Assembly: GCF_014202315.1 (NCBI RefSeq)
Contig: NZ_JACHGN010000015.1
Span: 264,176-328,175 of the forward strand
Reading direction: 5' to 3'
DNA: 64,000 nt
DNA from: Thermocatellispora tengchongensis
GTDB taxonomy: Bacteria; Actinomycetota; Actinomycetes; Streptosporangiales; Streptosporangiaceae
Shown here: positions 33,518-41,748 of the stretch, piece by piece
Layout of the letters: each line of letters opens with the position of its first letter
Numbering within the stretch: the first letter of the stretch is position 1
Notes under the pieces: generated by a model
The model's input: the letters and a program-made list of their open reading frames with translations, nothing else
Database searches by the model: none
What the model was told of the DNA's origin: nothing
Program-made: the position numbers and the translations under genes

Positions 33518-35056
33518 TCACCGCAGCGACATGTTCTCGGTGTAGTAGACCGAGCCGCCCCGGTAGTCCTCGGCGAACCGCAGTCTGGACGAGGAGATCA
33601 TCCGGGTCGGGTACGGGCTGTACCAGACCGCCATGGCCTGCTCGTTGAGGATCGACTGCACTTTCCGCCATCCCTTGTTCCGCTCGTCCGCGGTGAGCGC
33701 GTCGCGCCCCTGATCGAGGGCGGCGTCGAGCGCGGCGTTGGACTGCTTCAGCAGGTTGCGGCCTTTCGCGGCGAAGTAGTTGTAGCCGCGCGGATAGAAG
33801 GACGCGAAGGCCGACACGGCGCTCCACCCGAACTCGAAGTCGCCCTTCGCCTGAGCCGTGGCCATCTCGGCCGCGGGCAGGCCGCGGATCGTGACGTCGA
33901 TGCCGATCTGCCGCAAGGTCGCCTGGATGTACTCGGCGTCCTTGACCTTGGTGTCATTGATGGTCAGGGTGAGCCGGGGCTTGCCGCCGTCCGCCACGTA
34001 CTCCGCCACCAGCCGCTTGGCCTCGGCGATGTCCTGAGCCGGCGCGTCGCCCTTGAGACAGGCCGGCGACTCCTTCGTCCACGGCAGGCAGTCGACGTCG
34101 CCGTCCCACGGGCTGTTCGCGCCGAAGATCACGGAGTTGGCGGTCTTGGGGTCGAACGCGAGCTGGATCGCCCGGCGGAGCCGGACGTCCCTGCCCGCTT
34201 CGGTGGACTGGTTGAGGAAGACGAACTGCCCGCCCGAGCCTTCGTGGACGACGAACCGGCCGTCCGCGGCGAGAGGGCGGTAGTTGTCGGGATCGGCCTG
34301 CGTGAGCTGGACGGCGTCGCTCCGCAAGGCGTCGGCGCGCGTCTGCCCATCGGGGATGATCTTGAACTCGATGCCGTCCAGGTGCGGCAGTCCGCGCTGC
34401 CAGTACTGCGGGTTCTTCACCAGGGTGAGGTGATCGTCCTTCACCCATTCCTTGAACATGAAGGGGCCCGCCCCGACCGGCTTGTCGCGAAAACCCTCCG
34501 GGTCGGCCTTGATCGCGGCCGGCGAGCCGATGAACCCGACGGACGACTCGGCGGTGAAGACGTTGGGGAACGATCCGGAGGGGTGCGCGAGGGTGAAGCG
34601 GATCGTGAGATCGTCGACGACCTCGACCTCCTCCACGCTCGACAGCAGGGCCTTGCCGGGTGAGAGGCTGCCGGGGGCGCGGTGCCGCTCGACGTTGTAG
34701 GCGACCGCCTCGGCGTCCAGGGGCGTGCCGTCGGTGAACCTCACGCCGGGCCGGAGCTTCATCGTCCAGACCTTGGCGTCGCCGGAGGTCATGGACTCGG
34801 CGAGCTGCGGCTTGACCTCGCCTGACGCGTCGAGCCGCAGCAAGGAGTCGAAGACGGGCAGCCCTCGTTCCATTCCCGTGGCCGGGGTGGTGAGAAGCAC
34901 GGGGTCGAGTCCCGGCATCTCGGTCACCGAGCCGATGTGCAGCACTCCCCCCGAGCCGGAGGTCCCGTCAGGGGCGGGTGCGGATCCGCAACCGCTCAGT
35001 ACGGCGAATGTCAGCATCACGGCCGCCGACTCGCGCAGTCGCACTCGTCTTGCCAT
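33518..35056 (-). CDS. lipoprotein substrate-binding protein of peptide-type ABC importer 2
   Basis: 512-aa family 5 solute-binding protein. Short basic N-terminus, lipobox VLSGC (Cys23), linker, then the family pattern AESMTSGDAKVWTMKLR, GVRFTDGTPLDAEAVAYNVERH and VGAGPFMF. Strong similarity throughout to 17543-19132, including the C-terminal ADERNKGWRKV segment. ATG 35056. A TGATCA element lies 39-61 bp upstream. Presumably a second receptor for the single importer at 10318-14433, perhaps for a different substrate form. Confidence 0.9.
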   Translation of the reverse strand: MARRVRLRESAAVMLTFAVLSGCGSAPAPDGTSGSGGVLHIGSVTEMPGLDPVLLTTPATGMERGLPVFDSLLRLDASGEVKPQLAESMTSGDAKVWTMKLRPGVRFTDGTPLDAEAVAYNVERHRAPGSLSPGKALLSSVEEVEVVDDLTIRFTLAHPSGSFPNVFTAESSVGFIGSPAAIKADPEGFRDKPVGAGPFMFKEWVKDDHLTLVKNPQYWQRGLPHLDGIEFKIIPDGQTRADALRSDAVQLTQADPDNYRPLAADGRFVVHEGSGGQFVFLNQSTEAGRDVRLRRAIQLAFDPKTANSVIFGANSPWDGDVDCLPWTKESPACLKGDAPAQDIAEAKRLVAEYVADGGKPRLTLTINDTKVKDAEYIQATLRQIGIDVTIRGLPAAEMATAQAKGDFEFGWSAVSAFASFYPRGYNYFAAKGRNLLKQSNAALDAALDQGRDALTADERNKGWRKVQSILNEQAMAVWYSPYPTRMISSSRLRFAEDYRGGSVYYTENMSLR

Positions 35057-35094
35057 CACACACTCTCCGATGCAGTGCCGGAAGTGACGGCAAG

Positions 35095-35117
35095 TTTGAC
35101 ATATGATCAAAGATATT
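35095..35117 (+). promoter_or_regulatory. putative GntR operator between binding protein 2 and SnoaL-like gene
   Basis: TTTGACATATGATCAAAGAT plus ATT, in the divergent promoter region (128 bp). ATATGATCAAA is identical to the importer operator at 14501-14518. Confidence 0.65.
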
Positions 35118-35184
35118 ACAACGTGGATGCGATCGGAGCCGCGCTACGAAAGGCGCGGCGCAGGGACGACTTCAAAGGAGACCT

Positions 35185-35604
35185 GTGCACACTGACGCGC
35201 CCGACCATGATGCCGTCGATCGATTCTGGACGGGCTTACGCACCCGCGACCTCGGCCTGATCCGTTCCGCGCTCGCCGACGACGTCGAACGCATCGGTCT
35301 GTGGTACGGAGGTCCGGACACCGTGATCGGCCGAGACCTCTACCTGTCGATGTTCGAGCGGGTCTTCCGCGACTACGCGCACTGGAGCATCGAACCCAGC
35401 ACGGTCATCAGATCGGCCGACGGCCGTACCGCGGTCGCCCACTGCCGGGAGGAGCTCCGGCGTACCGCGGACGCCGAGCTGACGGAGCTTCACGAGCTCA
35501 TCGAGACGACGCTCGACGACAGCGGCCTCATCCGCCGCGTCGACATCTTCTTCAAGATCGCGCCCGGCTACGCTCGCGTGATCGCGGACCGCTACCCGTC
35601 TTGA
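35185..35604 (+). CDS. SnoaL/NTF2-like small protein (139 aa)
   Basis: Cone-shaped NTF2-like fold suggested by the pattern DHDAVDRFWTGLRTRDLGLI, then alternating strands (WSIEPSTVIRSADGRTAVAH, LIRRVDIFFKI). The family includes ketosteroid isomerases, polyketide cyclases and small dehydratases. GTG 35185 follows AAAGGAG. Divergent from binding protein 2 with a shared operator. Convergent with gntR2. The function cannot be fixed from sequence. Confidence 0.75.
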   Translation: MHTDAPDHDAVDRFWTGLRTRDLGLIRSALADDVERIGLWYGGPDTVIGRDLYLSMFERVFRDYAHWSIEPSTVIRSADGRTAVAHCREELRRTADAELTELHELIETTLDDSGLIRRVDIFFKIAPGYARVIADRYPS

Positions 35605-35639
35605 CGCCGCAGCGCAGGCCGTTACTACGAGGCCCGCCG

Positions 35640-36329
35640 TTACTGCGAGCCGAGGAGGGTGCAGCCGAGCAGGCTCGCCCCCTGGGTGAAGTGCTCTTCG
35701 ACCAGACGGCGGGCCCGCTCGCTGTCGCGGGCCTCGATGGCCTCGATGATGGCCGGATGGTCCTGGAGGGCGCCCTCGACCACGCCGGGAACGGACTCGA
35801 ACAGATCCTGACGTACGAACCGGTTGGCGAGGCGCAGGAACCACCTGACCCGGTCGCCCGGCGGCAGCTTGTTGATCTGCCGGTGGAACTCGGTGTTCAG
35901 TCTGCCCAGTTCCGCGGACCGCTCCCTGCTGGGCGGTTCCTCGGAGAGGGCCGCGAAGCGTTCGTGGATGTCGCGCAGCCGGGCGATGTCCTCCTCGGTG
36001 GCCACCTTCGCCGCCCGCGCGGCCAGGATCCCGGCCAGGTGGGCCTGGATCTCGAAGATGTCGTCGATGTCCTGCTGCTCCGGCGGGGAGGCACGGAAGC
36101 CCCGCCGGGGCTCGGCGACGACAAGCCCTTCATTGGCCAGGGCGATGAGCGCCTCGCGCACCGGCATGATGCTGACGCCCAGCTCCTCCGCCAGCTCCTC
36201 CAGGCCGAGCTTCGCGCCATGCGGGTAGGCACCGCTGAGAATCGCCTGACGGAGGGTCTCGATGACCTCATCCGACAGCTTCGGGCGAGCCGGCATGCGC
36301 CTCAGCTTCGCCGACCCCGTACCGGCCAT
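35640..36329 (-). CDS. GntR-family (FCD domain) transcriptional regulator 2
   Basis: 229 aa, same length as regulator 1 and closely similar throughout (MAGTGSAKLRRM / MAGTDSARLKRM; the recognition-helix segment ELAEELGVSIMPVREALIAL is shared). The start at 36329 was set by this alignment; the in-frame extension crosses the operator. FCD effector domain at about 85-215. A palindromic TGATC site 32 bp upstream suggests autoregulation. The pair brackets the central part of block 1. Confidence 0.92.
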   Translation of the reverse strand: MAGTGSAKLRRMPARPKLSDEVIETLRQAILSGAYPHGAKLGLEELAEELGVSIMPVREALIALANEGLVVAEPRRGFRASPPEQQDIDDIFEIQAHLAGILAARAAKVATEEDIARLRDIHERFAALSEEPPSRERSAELGRLNTEFHRQINKLPPGDRVRWFLRLANRFVRQDLFESVPGVVEGALQDHPAIIEAIEARDSERARRLVEEHFTQGASLLGCTLLGSQ

Positions 36330-36360
36330 GTGTCCGTCCAATCCGCCTGCGCCGCTCGAT

Positions 36361-36379
36361 ATTCGATCCCTGATCGAAT
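36361..36379. promoter_or_regulatory. palindromic operator upstream of gntR2
   Basis: ATTCGATCCCTGATCGAAT: perfect 8-bp arms around CCT. It contains the TGATC core shared with the other block 1 sites. Confidence 0.62.
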
Positions 36380-36461
36380 TTACCCGACCACGATAGCCGC
36401 GGTTCACCGATGCGGTCATCACACCCGTGCGCTCTCCGGTCATCGTCCCTCCGACCGGGGG

Positions 36462-37595
36462 TCAGCCGAGGGAGCGGTATGTCTCGCTCATCCGCTCCAT
36501 CGTCGCGACGTACTCCTCGATGATCTCCAGCAGCACATCGCCGGCGGAGCGGACCTTGTTCATGCGGCTGACCACCTGGCCGACCGGCCCGCCGACCAGC
36601 TCGTACTTCCCGGCCCGGCGGGCCCGGTCGGTGTACTCGGAGTAGAGAATCTGCTGGAGCGGCATCGGCAGGTTGCCCGGACTCTCCGGGCCGTCCCACG
36701 CCTCGGTCCAGGCCGTGCGGATCTGCCGGTTGGGCTTACCGGTCTGGGAGCGCGAGCGCACCGTGTCGGTCGACTTCATGGTCAGCATGTGCTGGACGAC
36801 CCGCGGATCGGTGGAGGACTCCCTGGTGGTGAGCCAGATCGAGCCGGTCCACACCCCCTGGGCGCCCAACGCCATGGCCGCCGCCATCTGACGCCCGCTG
36901 CCGATGCCGCCCGCCGCCAGCACCGGGACGTCGCCGACCACGTCGACGACGTCGGGCACCAGGACCATGCTGCCGATCTCGCCGGTGTGGGCCGCGGCCT
37001 CGTAGGACTGGCAGATGTACACGTCCACCCCGTCGCCGAGGCTCTTCAGCGCGTGCTCGGGCTTGCCCACCATGGCGCCCACCCGGGCGCCCTCGGCGTG
37101 GGCGCGGTCGATGACCTCCTTCGGCGGGGCTCCCAGCGCACTGACCAGGAAGGTGTTGCGGTGAGTGAACACCGCCTCCAACTGCGCCTTGCCGTAGGCG
37201 GCGGTCAGGCCCGGCGCACCGTGGCCATGCCCGAAACGGTACGGCTCGGAGCCGTCCGAGCGCGGCACGCCGTGCTTTTCCATCAGCCTCTCGGCGAACT
37301 CGCGATGCCCCGGCGGGATCAGGGCGGTGAGATCCTCGATGACGGAAGCGGAGTCTCCCAGGCCCTGCTCCCTGTCCACGGTCTTGGCGGGCATGACCAC
37401 GTCCACCCCGAAGGGCGCGCCCCCGCAATGCTCCTCCAGCCAGGTCAGCTCGATGTCGATCTCCTCGGGGGACATCGCGACGACGCCGAGGACGCCCATC
37501 CCGCCACCTCGTGACACCGCCGCGACGACATCCCGGCAGTGGCTGAACGCGAACACGGGATACTCGATGCCGAAATCGCGGCAGAGCTGGTTCAT
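36462..37595 (-). CDS. nitronate monooxygenase / 2-nitropropane dioxygenase-like flavoprotein
   Basis: 377-aa FMN TIM barrel. N-terminal IEYPVFAFSHC, GGGMGVLG, and the FMN-phosphate segment AAGGIGSGRQMAAAMALGA near residue 235. Members oxidise nitronates or act as enoyl reductase-like enzymes; in catabolic clusters the substrate is often unrelated to nitro compounds. ATG 37595 (MNQLCRDFG) follows AAAGGA. Last gene of the racemase / ligase / ALDH / SDR operon. Confidence 0.83.
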   Translation of the reverse strand: MNQLCRDFGIEYPVFAFSHCRDVVAAVSRGGGMGVLGVVAMSPEEIDIELTWLEEHCGGAPFGVDVVMPAKTVDREQGLGDSASVIEDLTALIPPGHREFAERLMEKHGVPRSDGSEPYRFGHGHGAPGLTAAYGKAQLEAVFTHRNTFLVSALGAPPKEVIDRAHAEGARVGAMVGKPEHALKSLGDGVDVYICQSYEAAAHTGEIGSMVLVPDVVDVVGDVPVLAAGGIGSGRQMAAAMALGAQGVWTGSIWLTTRESSTDPRVVQHMLTMKSTDTVRSRSQTGKPNRQIRTAWTEAWDGPESPGNLPMPLQQILYSEYTDRARRAGKYELVGGPVGQVVSRMNKVRSAGDVLLEIIEEYVATMERMSETYRSLG

Positions 37596-37622
37596 GCTGT
37601 TCCTTTCTACGGATGTCATGGA

Positions 37623-38390
37623 TCAGGGCCCGGTCATGATGGAGGCGACGAAGCCGCCGTCCGCCACGAGGTTGTGCCCGTTGATCAACCGCGCCTCCGG
37701 GGAGAGCAGGAAGGACATCACCGAGGCGATCTCCCGCGGCTCCGCCGGCCCGCCCACCTCGCGAACGCGCTCGATGGACCGGGGGGTCATCGCCCCCTGG
37801 AACGCCGGGAGAAGCCGGGTGCGGACGAGGCCGGGGCAGACGGAGTTCATCCGGACGCCCCGCGCGAGACCCGTCGCCGCCCCGTGGAAGGTGAACATCC
37901 ACACCGCCTCTTTCGAGAACCGATACGCGCCGATGCCCCGGGCGCGACCGGAGGCGTACCAGGCGGCTCCCTCGTCGAAGTCCTCGGTGCGCAGCAGGTC
38001 GGTGTGCAGGCCGATGTTCTCGTGGAAGCGGTGCCCCGCGATCGAGGCGATGTTCAGGACGCTGCCGCCGTCCGCCACCCGCGGGCGCAGCAGATCGGTC
38101 AGATGGCGCAGGCCCAGGAAGTTGACGGCGAAGACCTGCTCGTCGGGAAGGTCGCCTTCGGGCACACCGGCGCAGTTCACCAGGGCGTCGAGCCCGCCGA
38201 TCCGCCCGGCCGCCGCCTCGATGCTCTCCTTGGACGACATGTCGGTGCGGTGGAACGTGTCGACCGTGATCCCGGGCTCGGCGATGTCGAGCGCAGTGAT
38301 CCGGGCTCCCAGGGCACGCGCCTGCTCGGCGAACGCGGCCCCGATGCCCGACGACGCTCCTGTCACGACGTAGTGCTTGCCTTCGTGCAT
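37623..38390 (-). CDS. SDR-family dehydrogenase (3alpha-hydroxysteroid dehydrogenase-like pattern)
   Basis: 255 aa. VVTGASSGIGAAFA cofactor motif, NCAG, catalytic region YRFSKEAV (Y-x-x-x-K) and the FVASIMTGP end. The shortened middle (about 95-135) and long insertion before the catalytic Tyr recall the 3alpha-HSD subgroup, but a steroid substrate is inference. ATG 38390 after GGAGGACCC. 31 bp after the aldehyde dehydrogenase. Confidence 0.84.
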   Translation of the reverse strand: MHEGKHYVVTGASSGIGAAFAEQARALGARITALDIAEPGITVDTFHRTDMSSKESIEAAAGRIGGLDALVNCAGVPEGDLPDEQVFAVNFLGLRHLTDLLRPRVADGGSVLNIASIAGHRFHENIGLHTDLLRTEDFDEGAAWYASGRARGIGAYRFSKEAVWMFTFHGAATGLARGVRMNSVCPGLVRTRLLPAFQGAMTPRSIERVREVGGPAEPREIASVMSFLLSPEARLINGHNLVADGGFVASIMTGP

Positions 38391-38421
38391 GCGGGTCCTC
38401 CGTGATCCGGGCAGGTGCCGG

Positions 38422-39840
38422 CTAGAGCTGGACGGACTTGATCTCGCAGAACTCCTCCAGCCCGTAACGCCCCATCTCGCGGCCGATGCCGGACTGCTTG
38501 TATCCACCGAAGGGCGCCAGGGGGTTGTAGGCGCCGCCGTTGACGGTGATGGTGCCCGTCCTGACCCGGCGGGCGAAGTTCAGCGCGCGATCCGGGTCGG
38601 CCGACCAGACCGCCCCGGACAGGCCGTAGCGGGAGTTGTTGGCGATCCGCAGCGCCTCGTCGTCGTCGCGGAACGGGATCACCGACAGCACCGGCCCGAA
38701 GATCTCCTCCTGGGCCACCGTGGCGTCGGGATCGACGTCCGCCAGCACGGTGGGGGCGATGTAGTGGCCGCGGTCGAACCCGGCCGGCCTGGCCGGCCCT
38801 CCGGTGACCAGGCGGGCCCCCTCGGCCAGGCCGGTCTCGATGTAGCCGCGGACCCGGTCGAGCTGAACCGCCGACACCAGTGGCCCCAGCTTCGTGGCCG
38901 GGTCGAGCGGGTCGCCGGGGCGGTAGCCCTCGGCGATCCGCTTCGCCAGCTCCACCGCCTGCTCGTACCGGTCGGCGTGGACGAGCAGGCGAGACCAGGC
39001 GACGCACGCCTGACCGGTGTTGAGGAACGCGTGCGCCACGCCGACCTTGACCGCGGTCTCCAGGTCGGCGTCGTCGAGGACCACGTTGGCGGACTTTCCG
39101 CCCAGTTCCAGGGCGACCTTCTTGATGGCGGCCCCGGCGAGCCGGGCGACGCGCGAGCCCGCCCGCACCGAGCCGGTGAAGGACACCATGTCGACCTCGG
39201 GATGGGCGGCCAGCGCCTCGCCGGCCACGGGGCCGTACCCGGGCACCATGTTCACCACGCCCGGGGGGAACCCGGCCTCGTGCACGGCGTCCATCAGCAG
39301 GTAAGCCGCCAGGGGCGCGACCTCGCTGGGCTTGATCACCACGGTGCAGCCCGCCGCCAGGGCGGGAGCCAGCTTGCAGGTGATCTGGTGCAGCGGGAAA
39401 TTCCACGGGGTGATCGCGGCGACGACGCCCACCGGCTCACGCAGCACCAGGGAGTTGCCGATCCTCTCCTCGGCGATGCCTGCGGCGATCATCTCGGCGT
39501 ACCCGCCCACCACGGTCCGCGGCAACCTGGCCTGGCTGCGCAGGGACGCGGTCAGCGGCGTCCCGACCTCGCTGGTGACGGTCCGCGCGATGACGTCCTC
39601 CCGGCTCGCCAGCGCGTCGTGCAGGCGCCGCAGCCCGTCCGCCCGGGTCGCGAAGGACGTCGCGGACCAGGCGGGGAACGCGGCACGGGCCGCCCGCACC
39701 GCGAGGTCCACGTCCTCGGCCGTGCCCGCGGGGACGGCGCCGATCCTCTCCTCGGTCGCGGGGTTCTCCACCTCGATGACGCCGTCCCCGCGCGGGGCCG
39801 TCCACTCCCCCGCGATGTACAGGGCCTTGCGCTCCTCCAT
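38422..39840 (-). CDS. aldehyde dehydrogenase (472 aa)
   Basis: Complete NAD(P)-dependent aldehyde dehydrogenase: ITPWNFPLHQI, catalytic Glu in LELGGKSAN, catalytic Cys in NTGQACVAWSR, and EEIFGPVLSV. Divergent from the 27448-28992 copy. Lies 33 bp after the acyl-CoA ligase, consistent with oxidation of an aldehyde to an acid that the ligase then activates. Confidence 0.93.
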   Translation of the reverse strand: MEERKALYIAGEWTAPRGDGVIEVENPATEERIGAVPAGTAEDVDLAVRAARAAFPAWSATSFATRADGLRRLHDALASREDVIARTVTSEVGTPLTASLRSQARLPRTVVGGYAEMIAAGIAEERIGNSLVLREPVGVVAAITPWNFPLHQITCKLAPALAAGCTVVIKPSEVAPLAAYLLMDAVHEAGFPPGVVNMVPGYGPVAGEALAAHPEVDMVSFTGSVRAGSRVARLAGAAIKKVALELGGKSANVVLDDADLETAVKVGVAHAFLNTGQACVAWSRLLVHADRYEQAVELAKRIAEGYRPGDPLDPATKLGPLVSAVQLDRVRGYIETGLAEGARLVTGGPARPAGFDRGHYIAPTVLADVDPDATVAQEEIFGPVLSVIPFRDDDEALRIANNSRYGLSGAVWSADPDRALNFARRVRTGTITVNGGAYNPLAPFGGYKQSGIGREMGRYGLEEFCEIKSVQL

Positions 39841-39873
39841 GCCTGCTTCCTCCAGATTCCGCCGCCGAACAGG

Positions 39874-41385
39874 TCAGCCGGCCTGCGGGCCGCCGCGCCC
39901 CGCCTCGTGCTCGGCGCGCAGGACCCTGCGCAGCACCTTGCCCAGGTCGTTGCGCGGCAGGGTCTCGCGGAACGTGACGTGCGCGGGCACCCGGCTGGAG
40001 CGCAGATGGGCCGCGACCCACTCCTTGAGCTCCTTCTCGCCGACCTGCCGGCCGGGACGCGGGACCACCGCCGCCGCCACCGCCTCCCCCCACTGCTCGT
40101 CCGGCACGGCGTACACGACGGCCTCGGCCACGCCGGGGTGCTCCATGAGGACGTCCTCGATCTCCCCGGGCGACAGGTTCTCGCCGCCGCGGACGATGAC
40201 GTCGTCGAGCCGTCCCTCGACGAACACGTAGCCCGCGTCATCGATCCAGGCCGCGTCGCGCGTGCGGAACCAGCCCTCGCCGTCGAGCAGCGACGCCCGG
40301 GCGTACTCGCCGGAGACCTGCGGGCCGCGCACCCACAGCTCGCCCCGGACTCCGGCGGGCAGGTCCCGGCCGTCGGCGTCGCGCACCACCATCTCCACGG
40401 CGGGCAGTGGCCGGCCCACCGAGTGCAGACGCCTCCGGACGGCGGGATCGCCGGAGGCCAGCGCCGCGCGGTGTTCCTCCGGCCCCAGCACCGCGATGGA
40501 GGAAGTGGTCTCGGTCAGGCCGTAGCCGTTGACGAAGTCCACGTGCGGCAGCAGTTCCAGCGCGGTCCTGATCAGGCCCGCGGGCATCGGGCCGCCGCCG
40601 TAGGACAGGTGGCGCAGGCTGGGCAGGCCCCCGCCGTCGGCCTGCAGCACCTTGACGATCCGAGCCAGCATCGTCGGCACCACCATCGCGTGGGTGACGT
40701 CCTGCTCGCGCACCAGGTCCACCCAGGCGCGCTCGTCGAAGTCGGGGAGCTGGACGATGCGGCGTCCGCTGTAGAGGTTGGTCAGAACGCCGGCGATGCC
40801 GGCGATGTGGTACGGCGGGACGCTCATCAGCGCGGCCTCGTCCGGCCCCGCGGACAGGAGATCCGTGGCGTTGAGCACATACGAAGTGAGATGCCGGTGC
40901 CGCAGCACGGCGACCTTCGGGTCTCCCGTCGTGCCGCTGGTGTGCAGGAACACGGCGGCTGCCTCGGGGTCGCCGGGGGCGGCGTACGCCGGGGCGCCGC
41001 CGGATGCCGCCAGGCCGATCAGGTCCTCGACGGGCGTGGCGCGGACGCCCTCGTCCGCGCCCACCAGGTCGCAGGTGACCTTGGGTCCGACGAGGTCGGC
41101 GGGGAGCTGCCCGCGTATCTGGCGCTCCAGGCGGTCGGCGGCCAGCCGGTAGCTGAGCGGCGCGAACGGCCGTCCGGCCCGGGCGGCGGCGAACAGCGCC
41201 ACCGGGAAGACCTCCGTCGCGGTGCCGGTATACAGAACCGGCCGGTCGCCGCCGCCGAGCCGCGCCGCCGCGCCGTCGGCGAGTTCCAGCAGCCGCGCGT
41301 ACGTCAGGCCCTCGGCCCGGTCGCCGATGGCCACCCGGTCACCGTCGGCGGTCGCGACGATCTCAAGCAGCGTGAGGATGTTCAT
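39874..41385 (-). CDS. AMP-forming acyl-CoA synthetase (FadD-like)
   Basis: 503 aa. P-loop HTSGTTGDPKV (about 149-159), GYGLTETT, WFRTRDAAWID, hinge EGRLDDVIVRGGENLSP and C-terminal catalytic lysine in LPRNDLGKVLRR. Makes acyl-CoA from a carboxylic acid, ATP and CoA. Lies between a small protein (7-bp gap) and an aldehyde dehydrogenase. With the racemase upstream it suggests a 2-methyl-branched acid substrate. Exact substrate unknown. Confidence 0.92.
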   Translation of the reverse strand: MNILTLLEIVATADGDRVAIGDRAEGLTYARLLELADGAAARLGGGDRPVLYTGTATEVFPVALFAAARAGRPFAPLSYRLAADRLERQIRGQLPADLVGPKVTCDLVGADEGVRATPVEDLIGLAASGGAPAYAAPGDPEAAAVFLHTSGTTGDPKVAVLRHRHLTSYVLNATDLLSAGPDEAALMSVPPYHIAGIAGVLTNLYSGRRIVQLPDFDERAWVDLVREQDVTHAMVVPTMLARIVKVLQADGGGLPSLRHLSYGGGPMPAGLIRTALELLPHVDFVNGYGLTETTSSIAVLGPEEHRAALASGDPAVRRRLHSVGRPLPAVEMVVRDADGRDLPAGVRGELWVRGPQVSGEYARASLLDGEGWFRTRDAAWIDDAGYVFVEGRLDDVIVRGGENLSPGEIEDVLMEHPGVAEAVVYAVPDEQWGEAVAAAVVPRPGRQVGEKELKEWVAAHLRSSRVPAHVTFRETLPRNDLGKVLRRVLRAEHEAGRGGPQAG

Positions 41386-41392
41386 GCGCGCC

Positions 41393-41704
41393 CTAGTCCG
41401 AGGAGGGCAGCGCCTTGGCCGCCTTGACGGTCAGCTCGGACTCGCCCAGGCTCAGCCGGCCCGCTCCGCTCCTGGTGCACAGCACTTCCAGCCGGCCGCT
41501 CTCGTCGGTGTAGCGCTTGCCGATCGCGACTGTGCCGTCCGGCACCTCCCCGGCGAGGTCAGGACGATCCGGGACGGGCGCGTCGGCCGCGACCACGGCC
41601 ACACCCCCGCACCTCAGGTCCACGTCACCGGCGAGCGCGCGGATGACGATGAACTCGGCTTCCGACACCGCGCTCCTGAGCCTCAGCCCTGGTCGTAGCT
41701 CCAT
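41393..41704 (-). CDS. small conserved-looking protein between racemase and ligase (103 aa)
   Basis: Not recognised as a named family. Beta-rich pattern: LRPGLRLRSAVSEAEFIVIR, DLRCGGVAVV, a central proline-rich turn, VAIGKRYTDESGRLEVLCTR, and SLGESELTVKAAKALPSSD. Two cysteines. ATG 41704 lies right after GGGTGGGAG. It overlaps nothing, is 7 bp from the ligase start and has the codon use of its neighbours, so it is a real gene. Could be an accessory to the ligase; no function is assigned. Confidence 0.7.
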   Translation of the reverse strand: MELRPGLRLRSAVSEAEFIVIRALAGDVDLRCGGVAVVAADAPVPDRPDLAGEVPDGTVAIGKRYTDESGRLEVLCTRSGAGRLSLGESELTVKAAKALPSSD

Positions 41705-41748
41705 CTCCCACCCCTTCCATGAGTACCGATGCGGCGGCACTCCGCCCG

